A DNA stretch of 64,000 nt. Source: Aureimonas mangrovi. GTDB lineage: Bacteria > Pseudomonadota > Alphaproteobacteria > Rhizobiales > Rhizobiaceae. The first letter of the stretch is position 1. The number at the start of each line of letters is the position of its first letter. Location: contig NZ_CP059692.1 of NCBI RefSeq assembly GCF_014058705.1, forward strand, positions 2,113,001 through 2,177,000. The letters run 5' to 3'. The notes beneath the pieces were generated by a model. That model saw nothing but the letters and a program-made list of their open reading frames with translations. It had not been told where the DNA came from and ran no database searches. The translations under genes were made by a program, and so were the position numbers. Below are positions 37,343 to 46,181 of the stretch, in pieces.

Positions 37343-38233
37343 TCAGCGAAGCTCCTTGATCTCGAAAGCCATGGAATGGGCCGAGCCGCCGTTCATCCAC
37401 GTCACCTGCTCGAGCGGCGAGAGCTGGCGCAGGCGGCCCATGAAGTTGCGGCGAAGGCCCTGATAGAGGTCGGTCGGGTCCGGGATCACCATCAGCTCGC
37501 CGTGGATGCCGGCGCGCCGCACGATCTCCTGGAAGGTGCCGAAGGCTTCCTCGTCGGCCATGTGCTCAAGCGTGAAGCGGAACACGCGCACCGGCTCGCG
37601 CACGTCGAAGAACTCGGCGCCGCCGAGCGCGGTCTCGACCTGCGTGCCGGTCTCGTAGGCGGCACCCGCGCCCCAGGAATAGTTGATGCGCGGCTGCACG
37701 CCCTCGCCGATGAAAAGGCGGCCGATCTGGATGAAGCCCGCCGGGTTGCGCGCGTCCTGGATCGATAGGCGCCAGAAGCGCGCGAACACCGGGGCGTCGA
37801 GCACATGCACCGAGACGGCGGTGAAGCCTTCGACCTGCTCACGGCTGTATGTGCCGTACCAGTAGTTGTCGGACTCCCACTCCAGCTCGTTGATCATCCA
37901 CGGCGCGCCGATCAGCCCGCCCCAGGCGTCGCGGAAGCCGGTGTCGTGGACGAGCGTCCGGAAGTCGGCGAACTGCGAGGCCTCGATGCGCAGGCGCCCC
38001 TGCAGGGTGATCGTGTGGGCGATGAGCCCGAGGACGCGGATGGACTTCGGGTCGCCGAGGTCGAGCACCATCTGCGTCGCGTTCTCGGCCGCGCTCGCGG
38101 AGCGCGCGACACGGCTGAACAGGCGGTTGCGCAGATTGGCGAGCGGCAGGCTCTCCACCCATGCGCCGCCCGTGATCTCGCACTGGTCGATCCGGTTCGG
38201 AAAGCCCAGCATGATGTTGTGCGCTCGCGCCAT
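37343..38233 (-). CDS. Phage tail tip protein
   Basis: A 296-residue protein, mostly beta, with a discoidin-like first half (VARSASAAENATQMVLDLGD, FARFWRLSIQDARNP) that may bind carbohydrate, and a C-terminal part with AFEIKELR. It lies between the tip/hub gene and the fibre gene. I assign it to the tail tip by position; no exact family is recalled. Confidence 0.6.
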   Translation of the reverse strand: MARAHNIMLGFPNRIDQCEITGGAWVESLPLANLRNRLFSRVARSASAAENATQMVLDLGDPKSIRVLGLIAHTITLQGRLRIEASQFADFRTLVHDTGFRDAWGGLIGAPWMINELEWESDNYWYGTYSREQVEGFTAVSVHVLDAPVFARFWRLSIQDARNPAGFIQIGRLFIGEGVQPRINYSWGAGAAYETGTQVETALGGAEFFDVREPVRVFRFTLEHMADEEAFGTFQEIVRRAGIHGELMVIPDPTDLYQGLRRNFMGRLRQLSPLEQVTWMNGGSAHSMAFEIKELR

Positions 38234-38236
38234 GTC

Positions 38237-39793
38237 TTACCCGTAGAGATCGAGGACGGTCGTTCCCGTCACCAGCGTCACGTCCTCGCCGAGGACGACG
38301 AAGGGCTTGCCGCCATCAAGGTCGAAGCGGTCTATGGCGAGCGTGACGACGTCGCCGAGATCGATGTCCGGCAGCTCCGCGCGGGGCACCGGCACCCGGT
38401 AGCGGTCCCGGCGCACGCCGTAGATGCCGAGCCGGCGCTGCGCCTCGGCCTGCGCATCCGCCTGCGAGACGAAGGCGCTGTCGAAGCTCGGCTCGGTCGC
38501 GAGGAGATGGCGCGTGCGCACCGATGCGTCCTCGGCCAGCGCGTTGCGATACTCCTCGGCGGCGAAGGCCTTGATGGCCGGCGTCGCCGCGGTGGCGTCG
38601 AGCGTCGCCTTGGACTGGATCGTCCAGTTGCGAGCGTAGCGCACCGTCACCTTGGCCGCCGGCACGCCGGAGCCGTCGTCTTCGGTCGCCAGGCGCTCTA
38701 TGCCGTCGCCGCTGTCCAGCACCAGCGCCCGATCCAGGACGGGCGCATTGGCGTCGAAGGCCGGCGCGTCGAGGCGACGCACGCGGAAGCGGCCGAGACG
38801 GTCGGGCACGATCCAGGCGCCGACGCTGGCGAGGACCGTCGAGAGAACGGCGGAGATGTCGCGGCGGTCGAGCCCGGTCCACGTTCCGACCTCGGCCGGG
38901 TTCGCAGCATGCAGCGCGTCGAAGTCGGACACGACGAAGTCGGCGCCGGCAACGAAGCCCGCCGCCTCGAGGATGCGCCGCGAGACACGCGCGGCCGAGC
39001 GCTGGCCCGCCGCGCCTTCGGTCGCGTCGATCGTCAGGTCGCCGCTCGGCACCGAACCCGTGCGCAGGAGGCCGAGCGCGAGACACGTTCCATAGCGCCC
39101 GGCCGGGATCGCCGCCGCGCGCAGCGTGGCGACGCTGGCATAGTTCGCATGGAAGCCGATCGGCACGCCGTTGTCGCGCACGGCCTCGACCGAGGCGAGC
39201 GGCCGCGAGGAGGCCTGCCAGATGAGATCGAAGCGGTTGGCGAGGATCGGCGAGACGTTGAGAACGCGGCCCCACAGCGTCGGCTTGGGCTTGTCCTTCA
39301 GGTCGTCCTCGGCACCCTCGGCCTCATTCATGCCGCCGGCAACCGTGGTGCCGGCATAGACCACCTTCTGCAGCGGCTCGTTCAGCGCCGCCATGCGGTC
39401 GCGCAGGCGCACCGTCGCGCGACGCCAGCCGAACTCCATCTGCTGCATCGTGCCGGCCAGGACGCCGACACGCGAGGCGAAGGGCGAACGCTCGTCGGCC
39501 AGCGCCGTGATGCGCAGCGCCCGACCGTCGACGGCATAGCGCGCCATCCGGTCGATGCCGCCGTCGGCGTTCGCCAGTTCGATTAGCCCGAAGGCAGCCG
39601 AGGCCGCGCCGTTCGTGCGCCCGGCTTCGAAGACCGAGCGCTGGAAGTTGCCGGGGTCCTGCACCCGCTCCTCGAAATGCGTGTGCCGCGGCGTGTCGTT
39701 CGGCCCGGTGGTGTAGCCCTGCGTGGCGAAGCGCTCGACCACGACGGCGCCGGCCTGCGGATCGTAGGCCTCGATCTCGACGAGGTAGATCAT
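38237..39793 (-). CDS. Phage tail tip/hub protein
   Basis: A 518-residue beta-rich protein beginning MIYLVEIEAYDPQAGAVVVE, with a long middle region containing PTLWGRVLNVSPILANRFD and a C-terminus with LPDIDLGDVVTLAIDRFDLD and VVLGEDVTLVTGTTVLDLYG. The start overlaps the tape-measure stop by 4 bases. This gene order (tape measure, tip proteins, fibre) is standard for siphoviruses of alphaproteobacteria. It probably forms the distal tail or baseplate hub. Confidence 0.65.
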   Translation of the reverse strand: MIYLVEIEAYDPQAGAVVVERFATQGYTTGPNDTPRHTHFEERVQDPGNFQRSVFEAGRTNGAASAAFGLIELANADGGIDRMARYAVDGRALRITALADERSPFASRVGVLAGTMQQMEFGWRRATVRLRDRMAALNEPLQKVVYAGTTVAGGMNEAEGAEDDLKDKPKPTLWGRVLNVSPILANRFDLIWQASSRPLASVEAVRDNGVPIGFHANYASVATLRAAAIPAGRYGTCLALGLLRTGSVPSGDLTIDATEGAAGQRSAARVSRRILEAAGFVAGADFVVSDFDALHAANPAEVGTWTGLDRRDISAVLSTVLASVGAWIVPDRLGRFRVRRLDAPAFDANAPVLDRALVLDSGDGIERLATEDDGSGVPAAKVTVRYARNWTIQSKATLDATAATPAIKAFAAEEYRNALAEDASVRTRHLLATEPSFDSAFVSQADAQAEAQRRLGIYGVRRDRYRVPVPRAELPDIDLGDVVTLAIDRFDLDGGKPFVVLGEDVTLVTGTTVLDLYG

Positions 39794-41262
39794 GCCGCAT
39801 TCCGCCGCTTGGAAGCGCTGACACCCTCGCGTGCGACCGCATTGCCGCGCTCGACGGCCGCGACGGTCTCCTGCGCGCCGATGCCGACCGCTTGGCGAAG
39901 AGTACGCACCTCGTCACGCAGCGCCCGAACCTCCGCAACGAGCGCAGCCTCACTGCCGCCGGTCGCCCGCACGGCGGGCATGCGCAGGTCCGGAAGCCGG
40001 CGAGCGTTCGCCGCCTCCATGAAGGCGCGCACGCCCGGCATCTGCATCGCGGGCGCCGTGAGGATGCCCTCCCCACCGGCCAGAGCGATGTTGCCGCCAC
40101 CGGCATAGCGCGCGAGCACGCTGTCGCGGTTCCAGATGCCGTTGCCGACAACGCCGCCGGTCTGCATGCCTGGAACAGCTCTGTACCGGCTGGCGAGATG
40201 TGCGCCCCAGTTGCTCGGATCGTCGTATACGAAGCGGCCGTTGATCCACTGCCCGCCCTGCCCGTTCTGCGGCAGCTGGTTGGCGTAGTGGATGCCCGCC
40301 TCATAAGGCGTCCGGGGGCCAAGGATCGTCGTCTGCCAGCCGTTCTGGTCGCTGGCGCGCTCGACGCGCGGGCGCCAGTACTGGCCTTCGCTGGAGCGCC
40401 ACGCGCCCGTCTCGTCGGTGCCGATCTTCTTCCACGTCAACGTCTTCGGCCCGGCGGGCGCGTCGCCACTGCCGTCGTCGGCCGGGTTCACAGTCACCGG
40501 CGGCGCCTCGTAGGACGGGATCGCCGCCTCCGGGTTCAGCGCGCGGACATAGTCCTCCAGTGCCTTCGCCTGCGCCGTGTCGCGGGCCGCCTGCGCCGCA
40601 TTGAAGGCGGCGATCGCATCGGCAACCGAGAGGACGCTGTCGTTGATGTCGATCAGCGCGCCGACCTGAATGTCGAGAAGGTCGAGCTGCGCCTTGGCCG
40701 CGTCAATCTCTTCCTTGGCGCTTGTCTCGGTGCGGGCGAGGATGCCGGACACCTCGTCGAAGATCGAGAAGTAGTGCTCGCTCGAGGCGTAGTAGCTCTT
40801 GGCCTCGTCGAGATACGAGCGCGACAGGTCGATGAGCTGGCCCTGCGCCTCCTCGTCGCCGGCGGCGGCCTTCGCGGCGGTCTGCCGGAACTTCTCCTGT
40901 GCCTCCGTCAGCTTGTCGAACGGCGCCAGCGGCGAGAGATTGCGGTCGAGGCGGATGTCGTCGCGATACTTCGCCAGCGCCGCCGAAAAGCCCTCCAGCC
41001 GCGACACGCTCTGTTCCAGCTCACCCTTCTGTTTGTTGTAGGCAGCGCGCAGGTCGCTTTCGGCGCGCGCGAGGGTGTTCTCGATCGTCGCCATGCTCTC
41101 TTCGAGCACGCCGGCAAGCTGCGGGAAGAGATCGATGAGCGGATCGAGCGCGTCGCCGACGAGACCGGTGCCGTCGACGACGTTCTGCACCTGCACCTGA
41201 AACCAGCGCTCGATCAGCGCGGGATCGACGCCGAGCGAGCGGGCATCGGCGCGCGGTGCCAT
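39790..41262 (-). CDS. Tape-measure protein, C-terminal part only
   Basis: A 490-residue frame with the C-terminal features of a tail tape-measure protein: a charged coiled coil (DLRAAYNKQKGELEQSVSRL), a NLSPLAPFDKLTEAQEKFRQ segment, a long helical stretch with SYLDEAKSYYASSEHYFSIF, a Gly/Trp-rich region (TGGVVGNGIWNRDSVLARYA) and a C-terminal coil (VAEVRALRDEVRTLRQAV). The N-terminal hydrophobic and helical portion of a usual tape measure (700 residues or more) is missing. The apparent start at 41262 is the first ATG after a join with the tail-tube gene, not a native start. Confidence 0.75.
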   Translation of the reverse strand: MAPRADARSLGVDPALIERWFQVQVQNVVDGTGLVGDALDPLIDLFPQLAGVLEESMATIENTLARAESDLRAAYNKQKGELEQSVSRLEGFSAALAKYRDDIRLDRNLSPLAPFDKLTEAQEKFRQTAAKAAAGDEEAQGQLIDLSRSYLDEAKSYYASSEHYFSIFDEVSGILARTETSAKEEIDAAKAQLDLLDIQVGALIDINDSVLSVADAIAAFNAAQAARDTAQAKALEDYVRALNPEAAIPSYEAPPVTVNPADDGSGDAPAGPKTLTWKKIGTDETGAWRSSEGQYWRPRVERASDQNGWQTTILGPRTPYEAGIHYANQLPQNGQGGQWINGRFVYDDPSNWGAHLASRYRAVPGMQTGGVVGNGIWNRDSVLARYAGGGNIALAGGEGILTAPAMQMPGVRAFMEAANARRLPDLRMPAVRATGGSEAALVAEVRALRDEVRTLRQAVGIGAQETVAAVERGNAVAREGVSASKRRNAA

Positions 41263-41587
41263 CGCCGTTCGGCAGCTCGATCTTGAAGTTGAACGGATCG
41301 AAGCTGTCAGCAGCCGCGACGAGCGCCTGCTGCCCCGGATCGTCGGCCTGACGCGAGACGGTCAGCTCCATCGTGCCGGCGTTCGCCGTGCCCTTGCCCT
41401 TGCGGGTGCGGCCATCCGGGACCTCGTCGACAGTGATAGTCTGAAAGGTGTCGCCGAACGCACCGATGTTGCGGATGCGGCCGATGGGCGTGAACGTGTC
41501 GGCGGCGAGGGCCACCTGGGTGTATTCGGCCGTCGCCGTGCCGATGGACACCCGCGAGCGGGCGACCGGAAGGACTTTGTTCGCCAT
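41021..41587 (-). pseudogene. Major tail tube protein, truncated and fused out of frame
   Basis: Starting at ATG 41587 (AAAGAGG upstream) the frame encodes a tail-tube N-terminus: SRVSIGTATAEYTQVALAAD, then EVPDGRTRKGKGTANAG and DDPGQQALVAAADSFDPFNF up to KIELPNGDGT (about 41265). From there it becomes an Arg-rich nonsense stretch that is the tape-measure sequence in another frame, ending at 41021. About the last third of a normal tube protein is missing. No intact tube gene exists elsewhere in the prophage. Confidence 0.75.
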
Positions 41588-41610
41588 GAGAAACCTCTTT
41601 CGTGATGGCA

Positions 41611-41634
41611 TGAAAAAGGCCGCTCAAGGCGGCC
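41611..41634 (-). terminator. Terminator upstream of the tail-tube remnant
   Basis: A 6 bp stem (41618-41623 with 41629-41634) is followed on the minus strand by TTTTTC. It lies between the 73-residue tail-joining gene and the tube remnant. Confidence 0.7.
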
Positions 41635-41672
41635 GTGGTCTCGCGGGTGCGAGGGCTGAAGCGCGGGGCGCG

Positions 41673-41894
41673 CTACTCGGTAGGCTCGGTCGGCGCCTTT
41701 TCGCGAGCGACCTTCGCCGCCTTCGCCGAGGTGCCGCCGACTTCGATGAGCTTGGCGCGCAGCTTGGCGACGATCTGCGGACTTTCACGATCGATCTCGA
41801 CCGGGGCGGCCGTGCCGGGAGCAATGGAGACGAGGCCGCCCGCCGTTTCGGTGAAGTGCTGAGCGACGCCGCTGATGTTGGCGATCTGGACCAT
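41673..41894 (-). CDS. Small head-tail region protein
   Basis: A 73-residue protein (QIANISGVAQHFTETAGGLV) with a basic, Ala/Lys-rich C-terminus (AKAAKVAREKAP). It lies between the tail terminator and the tube gene in the morphogenesis operon, 2 bases after the preceding stop. No family is recognised. Confidence 0.6.
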   Translation of the reverse strand: MVQIANISGVAQHFTETAGGLVSIAPGTAAPVEIDRESPQIVAKLRAKLIEVGGTSAKAAKVAREKAPTEPTE

Positions 41895-41896
41895 GA

Positions 41897-42316
41897 TCAG
41901 GCTTCCTTGTGCTGGATCAGGAACTCGTAGGGGACGGAGAAGCTAAGCCGGTAGAGGCCCGCGACATCGTTGCGATCGTCCGTGACCGGCGAGGACGGTG
42001 CAAACGTCTGCACGCCGTCGAACTGCGTGCCGCGGAAGGCGCCTGCCAGATCGTCGAGCCATCCACGCGCAACGTCCGTGCCGCTGCCGCGACGGATTGA
42101 CAGGACGAAGCGAAACGCACCCTCCTCGAGGAAGTCGGAACCGTCCGGCCCCTCAACCGTCTGCCATTCCGATCGGCTCCACGGGAACTGCATCGCGAGA
42201 ACAGGGCCGCCGTTCTCGTCGAGCCCGTCCTCGTCGTTCTCGACGCGAATCGTGGAATGCGACCAGTGCTCGCGCAGTCGAGCCTCGACGGCTTTCACGA
42301 CCGCCAAATGCGCCAT
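41897..42316 (-). CDS. Tail terminator-like protein (DUF4128-like)
   Basis: A 139-residue protein with the layout of lambda gpU-like tail terminators of alphaproteobacterial phages: an N-terminal helix (AVVKAVEARLREHW), strand pairs with FRFVLSIRRGSGTD and a closing LYRLSFSVPYEFL. Such proteins stop tube growth and join tail to head. The ATG shares one base with the previous stop. Confidence 0.7.
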   Translation of the reverse strand: MAHLAVVKAVEARLREHWSHSTIRVENDEDGLDENGGPVLAMQFPWSRSEWQTVEGPDGSDFLEEGAFRFVLSIRRGSGTDVARGWLDDLAGAFRGTQFDGVQTFAPSSPVTDDRNDVAGLYRLSFSVPYEFLIQHKEA

Positions 42317-42921
42317 CAGTAGGCCCTCACGAAAATCGCTGGCTGCCTGTCGCTCTTCGCCTTCGCGCCCGTCAGCGAGCGGAAGCCGTAGCCGATACGG
42401 GCGATGTTGCCGAACCGCTTGGCAGCCGTGGTTGAGATCGCCTCGTACACGCCGTCGGGCGCCTGGGCGGACTGCGGTTGACGCCCGCTGTCGCCGCCCT
42501 CGATCTTGCGGGCGTAGGGCTGCGAGTTGAGGAAGACATACTCGCGCGCTCCCTGCGGAATGTTGCCGGGCGTCACCTCGACATCGTCGGCGAACAGGAT
42601 GTGGCTGCGCATATAGGCGCCGGTCAGGATCGGGCTGGTGAGGAGCAGCTGCTCCCCGATCCACTCCAGAACCTCGTCCATCAGATCGAACTCGGCGATG
42701 ACGACGCCGTCCGGCTTCACCACTGCCAGCGGCGCGCCGCGCACGCCGTCGACGTAGACCTCGTGCGGGGCGTCGCGACCGGTCGCTGCCTTGTTCTCGA
42801 TCTTCACCCGCGCAATCTCGTCGCCGGCGAACTCTGCGAGCCGTGCGGAGCGAGCCTCCGGGGTCGCAAGGTCGGCGACCATCAGGTCGATCTCGCGCGA
42901 GATGGGGTCAAGACGCGCCAT
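42316..42921 (-). CDS. HK97 gp10-like head-tail protein
   Basis: A 201-residue protein in the position of HK97 gp10-family tail-completion proteins. Landmarks are RVKIENKAATGRDAPHEVY, LTSPILTGAYMRSH and a C-terminal FGNIARIGYGFRSL. The SPILTGAYMRSH stretch resembles the gp10 motif for tail joining. Starts and stops overlap neighbours by one base on both sides. Confidence 0.65.
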   Translation of the reverse strand: MARLDPISREIDLMVADLATPEARSARLAEFAGDEIARVKIENKAATGRDAPHEVYVDGVRGAPLAVVKPDGVVIAEFDLMDEVLEWIGEQLLLTSPILTGAYMRSHILFADDVEVTPGNIPQGAREYVFLNSQPYARKIEGGDSGRQPQSAQAPDGVYEAISTTAAKRFGNIARIGYGFRSLTGAKAKSDRQPAIFVRAY

Positions 42922-43259
42922 CAGGCCCCTGCCGCCAAGCAGTCGTAGGCGAGCAGCGTCTCGCCATCGCGATGCGTCTGGTCATCCGGTCGCTGAGTGA
43001 AGGTCAGCCGCACGCCGTCGACGATGACGTCGTCGTTCATCTTCAAAGGACGCCACTCGGCCGGGATGTCCTCGGCGAGGATCAGCACCTTGCGCGCGTT
43101 TGCATCGATACCGCCGACCACCTCTTCCGGGGTGACGCCTCGCACCCGAGCGCGGACGTTCTCTACACGCATCGGCTGGCCGTTCGTGACCTGGCGCTCG
43201 ATCGTCACGCGCCGGCCGGCGCGATCGAAGAGGCTCCGGTAGCTCTCCAGCCGGCTCAC
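42921..43259 (-). CDS. Head-tail adaptor/closure protein
   Basis: A 112-residue beta-rich protein with DRAGRRVTIERQVT and EWRPLKMNDDVIVDGVRLTF, fitting head-closure (stopper) proteins placed between connector and gp10-like genes. It overlaps the connector gene by 4 bases and the gp10-like gene by one base. Confidence 0.65.
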   Translation of the reverse strand: MSRLESYRSLFDRAGRRVTIERQVTNGQPMRVENVRARVRGVTPEEVVGGIDANARKVLILAEDIPAEWRPLKMNDDVIVDGVRLTFTQRPDDQTHRDGETLLAYDCLAAGA

Positions 43260-43840
43260 AGCGCGTAGACCCTCAGAGGGGCGAGGAGACGATCGACCGC
43301 GACGGTGCGCGCCTTCGCGACCATCTCCGGGCTGTTGTAGGCCTCGCTGAACCCGCCATCGATAGCGAATGTCCGTAGCCCGCCATTCGCCTTCGTCTGG
43401 GCCAACAGCTCCTGCGTCATCAGGATCACGGCTGCCACAGCGTTCGGCGGCACCTCCCCCGTCGAAGGCGCATTATCGGGCTTGCCGTTGTAGCCGGCGC
43501 GATACCGGCACCGGAACTTGCGCGCCGGGCGCGGTGCGTTATCCGGGATGATCAGACACCCGTCGAACTCGATGCCGACGCCCTCAACCTCGATGTCGTC
43601 GACCGTAATGCTCTCGATCTCGATGATCGGACGGGACGGCAGCGAACTCGGCCAGCATTCAGAAGCCAGCTCGAGCGTCTGCTCGCCAAGCGAGCGACCA
43701 AGCCATCCCGTCGGACCATCGATCTCGGCCTGCGCGGCCTTGATCATCGTCGTCACCAAGGCATCGTCGGCCGCATGCCCGCCAGGAACCTGCGAGGGCG
43801 TGACGATCGGCTTCGGCTGCTCGATGACGACGATGCGCAT
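43256..43840 (-). CDS. Head-tail connector protein (gp6-like)
   Basis: A 194-residue connector: an N-terminal helix bundle (DALVTTMIKAAQAEIDGPTG) and LGRSLGEQTLELA as in gp6/gp15-type adaptors that bind the portal and complete the neck. The remaining part has RPARKFRCRYRAGY and a C-terminal helix. It starts 2 bases after the small 62-residue gene. Confidence 0.75.
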   Translation of the reverse strand: MRIVVIEQPKPIVTPSQVPGGHAADDALVTTMIKAAQAEIDGPTGWLGRSLGEQTLELASECWPSSLPSRPIIEIESITVDDIEVEGVGIEFDGCLIIPDNAPRPARKFRCRYRAGYNGKPDNAPSTGEVPPNAVAAVILMTQELLAQTKANGGLRTFAIDGGFSEAYNSPEMVAKARTVAVDRLLAPLRVYAL

Positions 43841-43842
43841 GG

Positions 43843-44031
43843 TCAGTCCTTGGCCTTCTCGTCGGCCTTGGACTTCGGGTCTGCCTTCGGCTTCGGGGCC
43901 GGTGACTTGGTCTCTTCGACGAGGCCGCGGCTCAAGTGCTCCTTCGCGCGCGCTTCGCTCATCGTCACCGGCATGCCGCGGCGGATGTTCTTGTCGCCGA
44001 ACCGGAAGGTCCGCAGTGCAGTCAGGTCCAT
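43843..44031 (-). CDS. Small protein downstream of the capsid gene
   Basis: A 62-residue protein: a short folded N-terminus (FRFGDKNIRRGMPVTMSEA) and a tail of Lys, Asp, Ala and Pro (KADPKSKADEKAKD). Similar short genes often follow the capsid gene in these phages. Function unknown. Confidence 0.6.
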   Translation of the reverse strand: MDLTALRTFRFGDKNIRRGMPVTMSEARAKEHLSRGLVEETKSPAPKPKADPKSKADEKAKD

Positions 44032-44049
44032 TGCCTTGCCTCCAGATGA

Positions 44050-44078
44050 GAAAGGCCGCCCCAGGATCGAGGCGGCCT
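44050..44078 (-). terminator. Hairpin after the capsid gene
   Basis: An 8 bp GC stem (44053-44060 with 44071-44078) is followed on the minus strand by TTTC. It may reduce transcription from the strongly expressed capsid gene into the connector genes. Confidence 0.6.
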
Positions 44079-44092
44079 ATGTCGGTTCGAGA

Positions 44093-45304
44093 TCAGCCGC
44101 CGGCGGCGACCGCCGTGCCGAACGGCCCCGTGACGAACGCCTCGGGCCGCTTGACGGCGAGCGCGGTGCGCTCCTCGCAGCGGACGGAGATCATGTTCTT
44201 CTCGAAGTCATCGACGTTCTCGGTCGAGATGACGACATTGGCGTCCTCGCGATCGAAGATCTGTGCCGCCGTCCGGAACGCGCCGGCTAGGAACTCGCCT
44301 TCGAACTCGGGAGCTTCGGTCTCGACCACCGGGCGGCCCCACAAGGTCGGACCTGCAATACGGAGCGGGTTCGCGAGGATGTAGCCGTTGTTGGCATCCT
44401 TCGTGAGCTCGATCTTCGCCCAGTCGACGAAGTGAATCACGAAGCCGTCGACCGGAAGGCGAGCGAGCTGCGCCTGCAGGATGGCAAGCCGCAGATCGTC
44501 GATCGGCGTCCGCGCCTCCGGTTCGAACGCCGGTGCGAACGTGGACGCCTGCGGGACGATGCCCTCCAGATGCCCGCCCGTGCCGGAGCCGAACAAGAAC
44601 TCCTGCTCCTCGACGAACTTCAGCCCGTAGCGCATCTCCGCATCGATCATCGACTGGAGCTGCGTGAAGTCGTCCAGGATCTGCTTCGACGCCTTGAACA
44701 TATGCGCGATCGTCACGACGGGCGTGATCTTGGTCGCGAACTCGATGTCCGAGTATGGCTTCGGCGTCCCTTCCGGAACCACGCGAGCGGCGTTGGTGAA
44801 GCCCGTCTGCTGCACCCAGAAGATTGCGGGACTGGTCGTGCGACCGCCAGCGATCAGGTCGCGGATGAATAGGCGCTGCTTGGGCATCTGGTCGATGCCG
44901 GGCAGACGCTGGGGCTCGACCACGCCTTCGGCGATGTCGGTGCTAAGCACGTTCTTCACGGGCGCGGAGACGCTTCGGCCACGGCCGATGCTGGAGTTGA
45001 CGCCCTTGAAGGCGTCCGACTCCACGGCCTGCCTGCCAGGCGAATGCTGCTCCGGCGCACCTCCGCCGCGGCGAGCGGCCGACTGCTCAACCTCGCCGAG
45101 ACGAGACTGCAGATCCTCGAGCCGGCCCGTCAGGTCCGACTGGTTGGTGGCGAGCTTGTCCACCTCGGCCTTGGTCTGCTCCGACAGCTTGCCGGTGTTC
45201 TTGACCTCGGCCAGGCAGTTCTCGGCCTTCTTGCTGAACTCGTCGTTCACGCGCGAAAGGTCGTTCGTGACCTGCCTCAGCAGGTCGCGGACTTCATCGG
45301 CCAT
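44093..45304 (-). CDS. Major capsid protein (HK97 fold)
   Basis: A 403-residue capsid protein. Residues 1-75 are a coiled-coil delta domain (FSKKAENCLAEVKNTGKLSE) removed after assembly by the protease; the mature shell starts around residue 105. Landmarks of the fold are TSPAIFWVQQTGFTNAARVV, MFKASKQILDDFTQLQSMID, LFGSGTGGHLEGIVPQA and TLWGRPVVETEAPEFEGEFL. Gene order after portal and protease confirms it. Confidence 0.93.
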   Translation of the reverse strand: MADEVRDLLRQVTNDLSRVNDEFSKKAENCLAEVKNTGKLSEQTKAEVDKLATNQSDLTGRLEDLQSRLGEVEQSAARRGGGAPEQHSPGRQAVESDAFKGVNSSIGRGRSVSAPVKNVLSTDIAEGVVEPQRLPGIDQMPKQRLFIRDLIAGGRTTSPAIFWVQQTGFTNAARVVPEGTPKPYSDIEFATKITPVVTIAHMFKASKQILDDFTQLQSMIDAEMRYGLKFVEEQEFLFGSGTGGHLEGIVPQASTFAPAFEPEARTPIDDLRLAILQAQLARLPVDGFVIHFVDWAKIELTKDANNGYILANPLRIAGPTLWGRPVVETEAPEFEGEFLAGAFRTAAQIFDREDANVVISTENVDDFEKNMISVRCEERTALAVKRPEAFVTGPFGTAVAAGG

Positions 45305-45338
45305 AGCGGCCTCCTGTCTTTGAAGGGTGTTTGAGCCG

Positions 45339-46181
45339 TCAGGCCCTCGTCAGGCTCAGCCGAGCCGCTGCAAGGCGCAGGCGGTCGACTGCATCGTCGT
45401 CAGCGCTCGGCATGACGGTCTCGGCGGCAGCGCCCGGCGTGCCCCCGGTGATCTCTTTCATCAGTCGGCGGCGCTCAGAACGGGGCAAAGCCCGCCCGCT
45501 GGTCAGCGCCGCCTCCAGTCGATACAGCGCGGGCGCCTCGTTGCGAGTGCCCTCCTCCTGAATATCGAAATCGACGACTGCATCAGCGAACCCTCTCGAG
45601 ACGGCCTCGCTGCCGGAAAGATAAGTCGTCGCGTCCAGCATCGCCGTCACCTCGGCCACATCGATCCCGGACCGTTCCGCGAACATCTCCGCGGCCGCGC
45701 GATCGAACACCTCCATCGCGTCTGCGGTCGTGCGAAGATCACTCTTCTCACCGACGGCGCCCCACTGGGTGTTGTGGATCATCATGAAGCCGAGGCTGGC
45801 GATCTGCACCTCATCGCCCGCCATCGCGATCACTGCGGCGGCCGAAGCCGCGATCCCAAGGATTTGCACCGTCACCTTCTGCGGGTGCGCGCGCAGCATG
45901 TTGTAGATCGTCGTGCCCTCGAAGAAGTCTCCGCCGGGTGAGTTGATCTGGACCGTGACCGGTCGGTCTCCGATCGAGCGAAGCGCTGCACCGATCCGCT
46001 TCGCGGTCACGCCCTCCTCCGTCCACCAGTCGTAGCCGATGGGGTCGAGAATGCTGATCGTGTCGGAGGCGTTCGCTGCAGCCTGCACCGGCCTCCAGTG
46101 CTTTAGGGCTTCTTCGGATAGCATGGGGGAGACCTTCGCCCCTTCTGGGGTTCGAAGCTCGGGCAGTGGGCGAAGGCTCAT
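45339..46181 (-). CDS. ClpP-like prohead protease
   Basis: A 280-residue S14-family head maturation protease. Landmarks are PVTVQINSPGGDFFEGTTIY, the nucleophile Ser in GIAASAAAVIAMAG, and the His in MMIHNTQWGAVGE; an Asp downstream completes the triad. It cleaves scaffold and capsid delta domain inside the prohead. The C-terminal 70 residues are helical and may act as scaffold. Start overlaps the portal stop by 4 bases. Confidence 0.9.
   Translation of the reverse strand: MSLRPLPELRTPEGAKVSPMLSEEALKHWRPVQAAANASDTISILDPIGYDWWTEEGVTAKRIGAALRSIGDRPVTVQINSPGGDFFEGTTIYNMLRAHPQKVTVQILGIAASAAAVIAMAGDEVQIASLGFMMIHNTQWGAVGEKSDLRTTADAMEVFDRAAAEMFAERSGIDVAEVTAMLDATTYLSGSEAVSRGFADAVVDFDIQEEGTRNEAPALYRLEAALTSGRALPRSERRRLMKEITGGTPGAAAETVMPSADDDAVDRLRLAAARLSLTRA

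Noticed and set aside
37805-41286. Long plus-strand frames opposite the tail genes (593 and 464 codons)
   Set aside because: They lie opposite tail genes with clear protein features and coupled starts; sequence is low-complexity Arg/Ala-rich.
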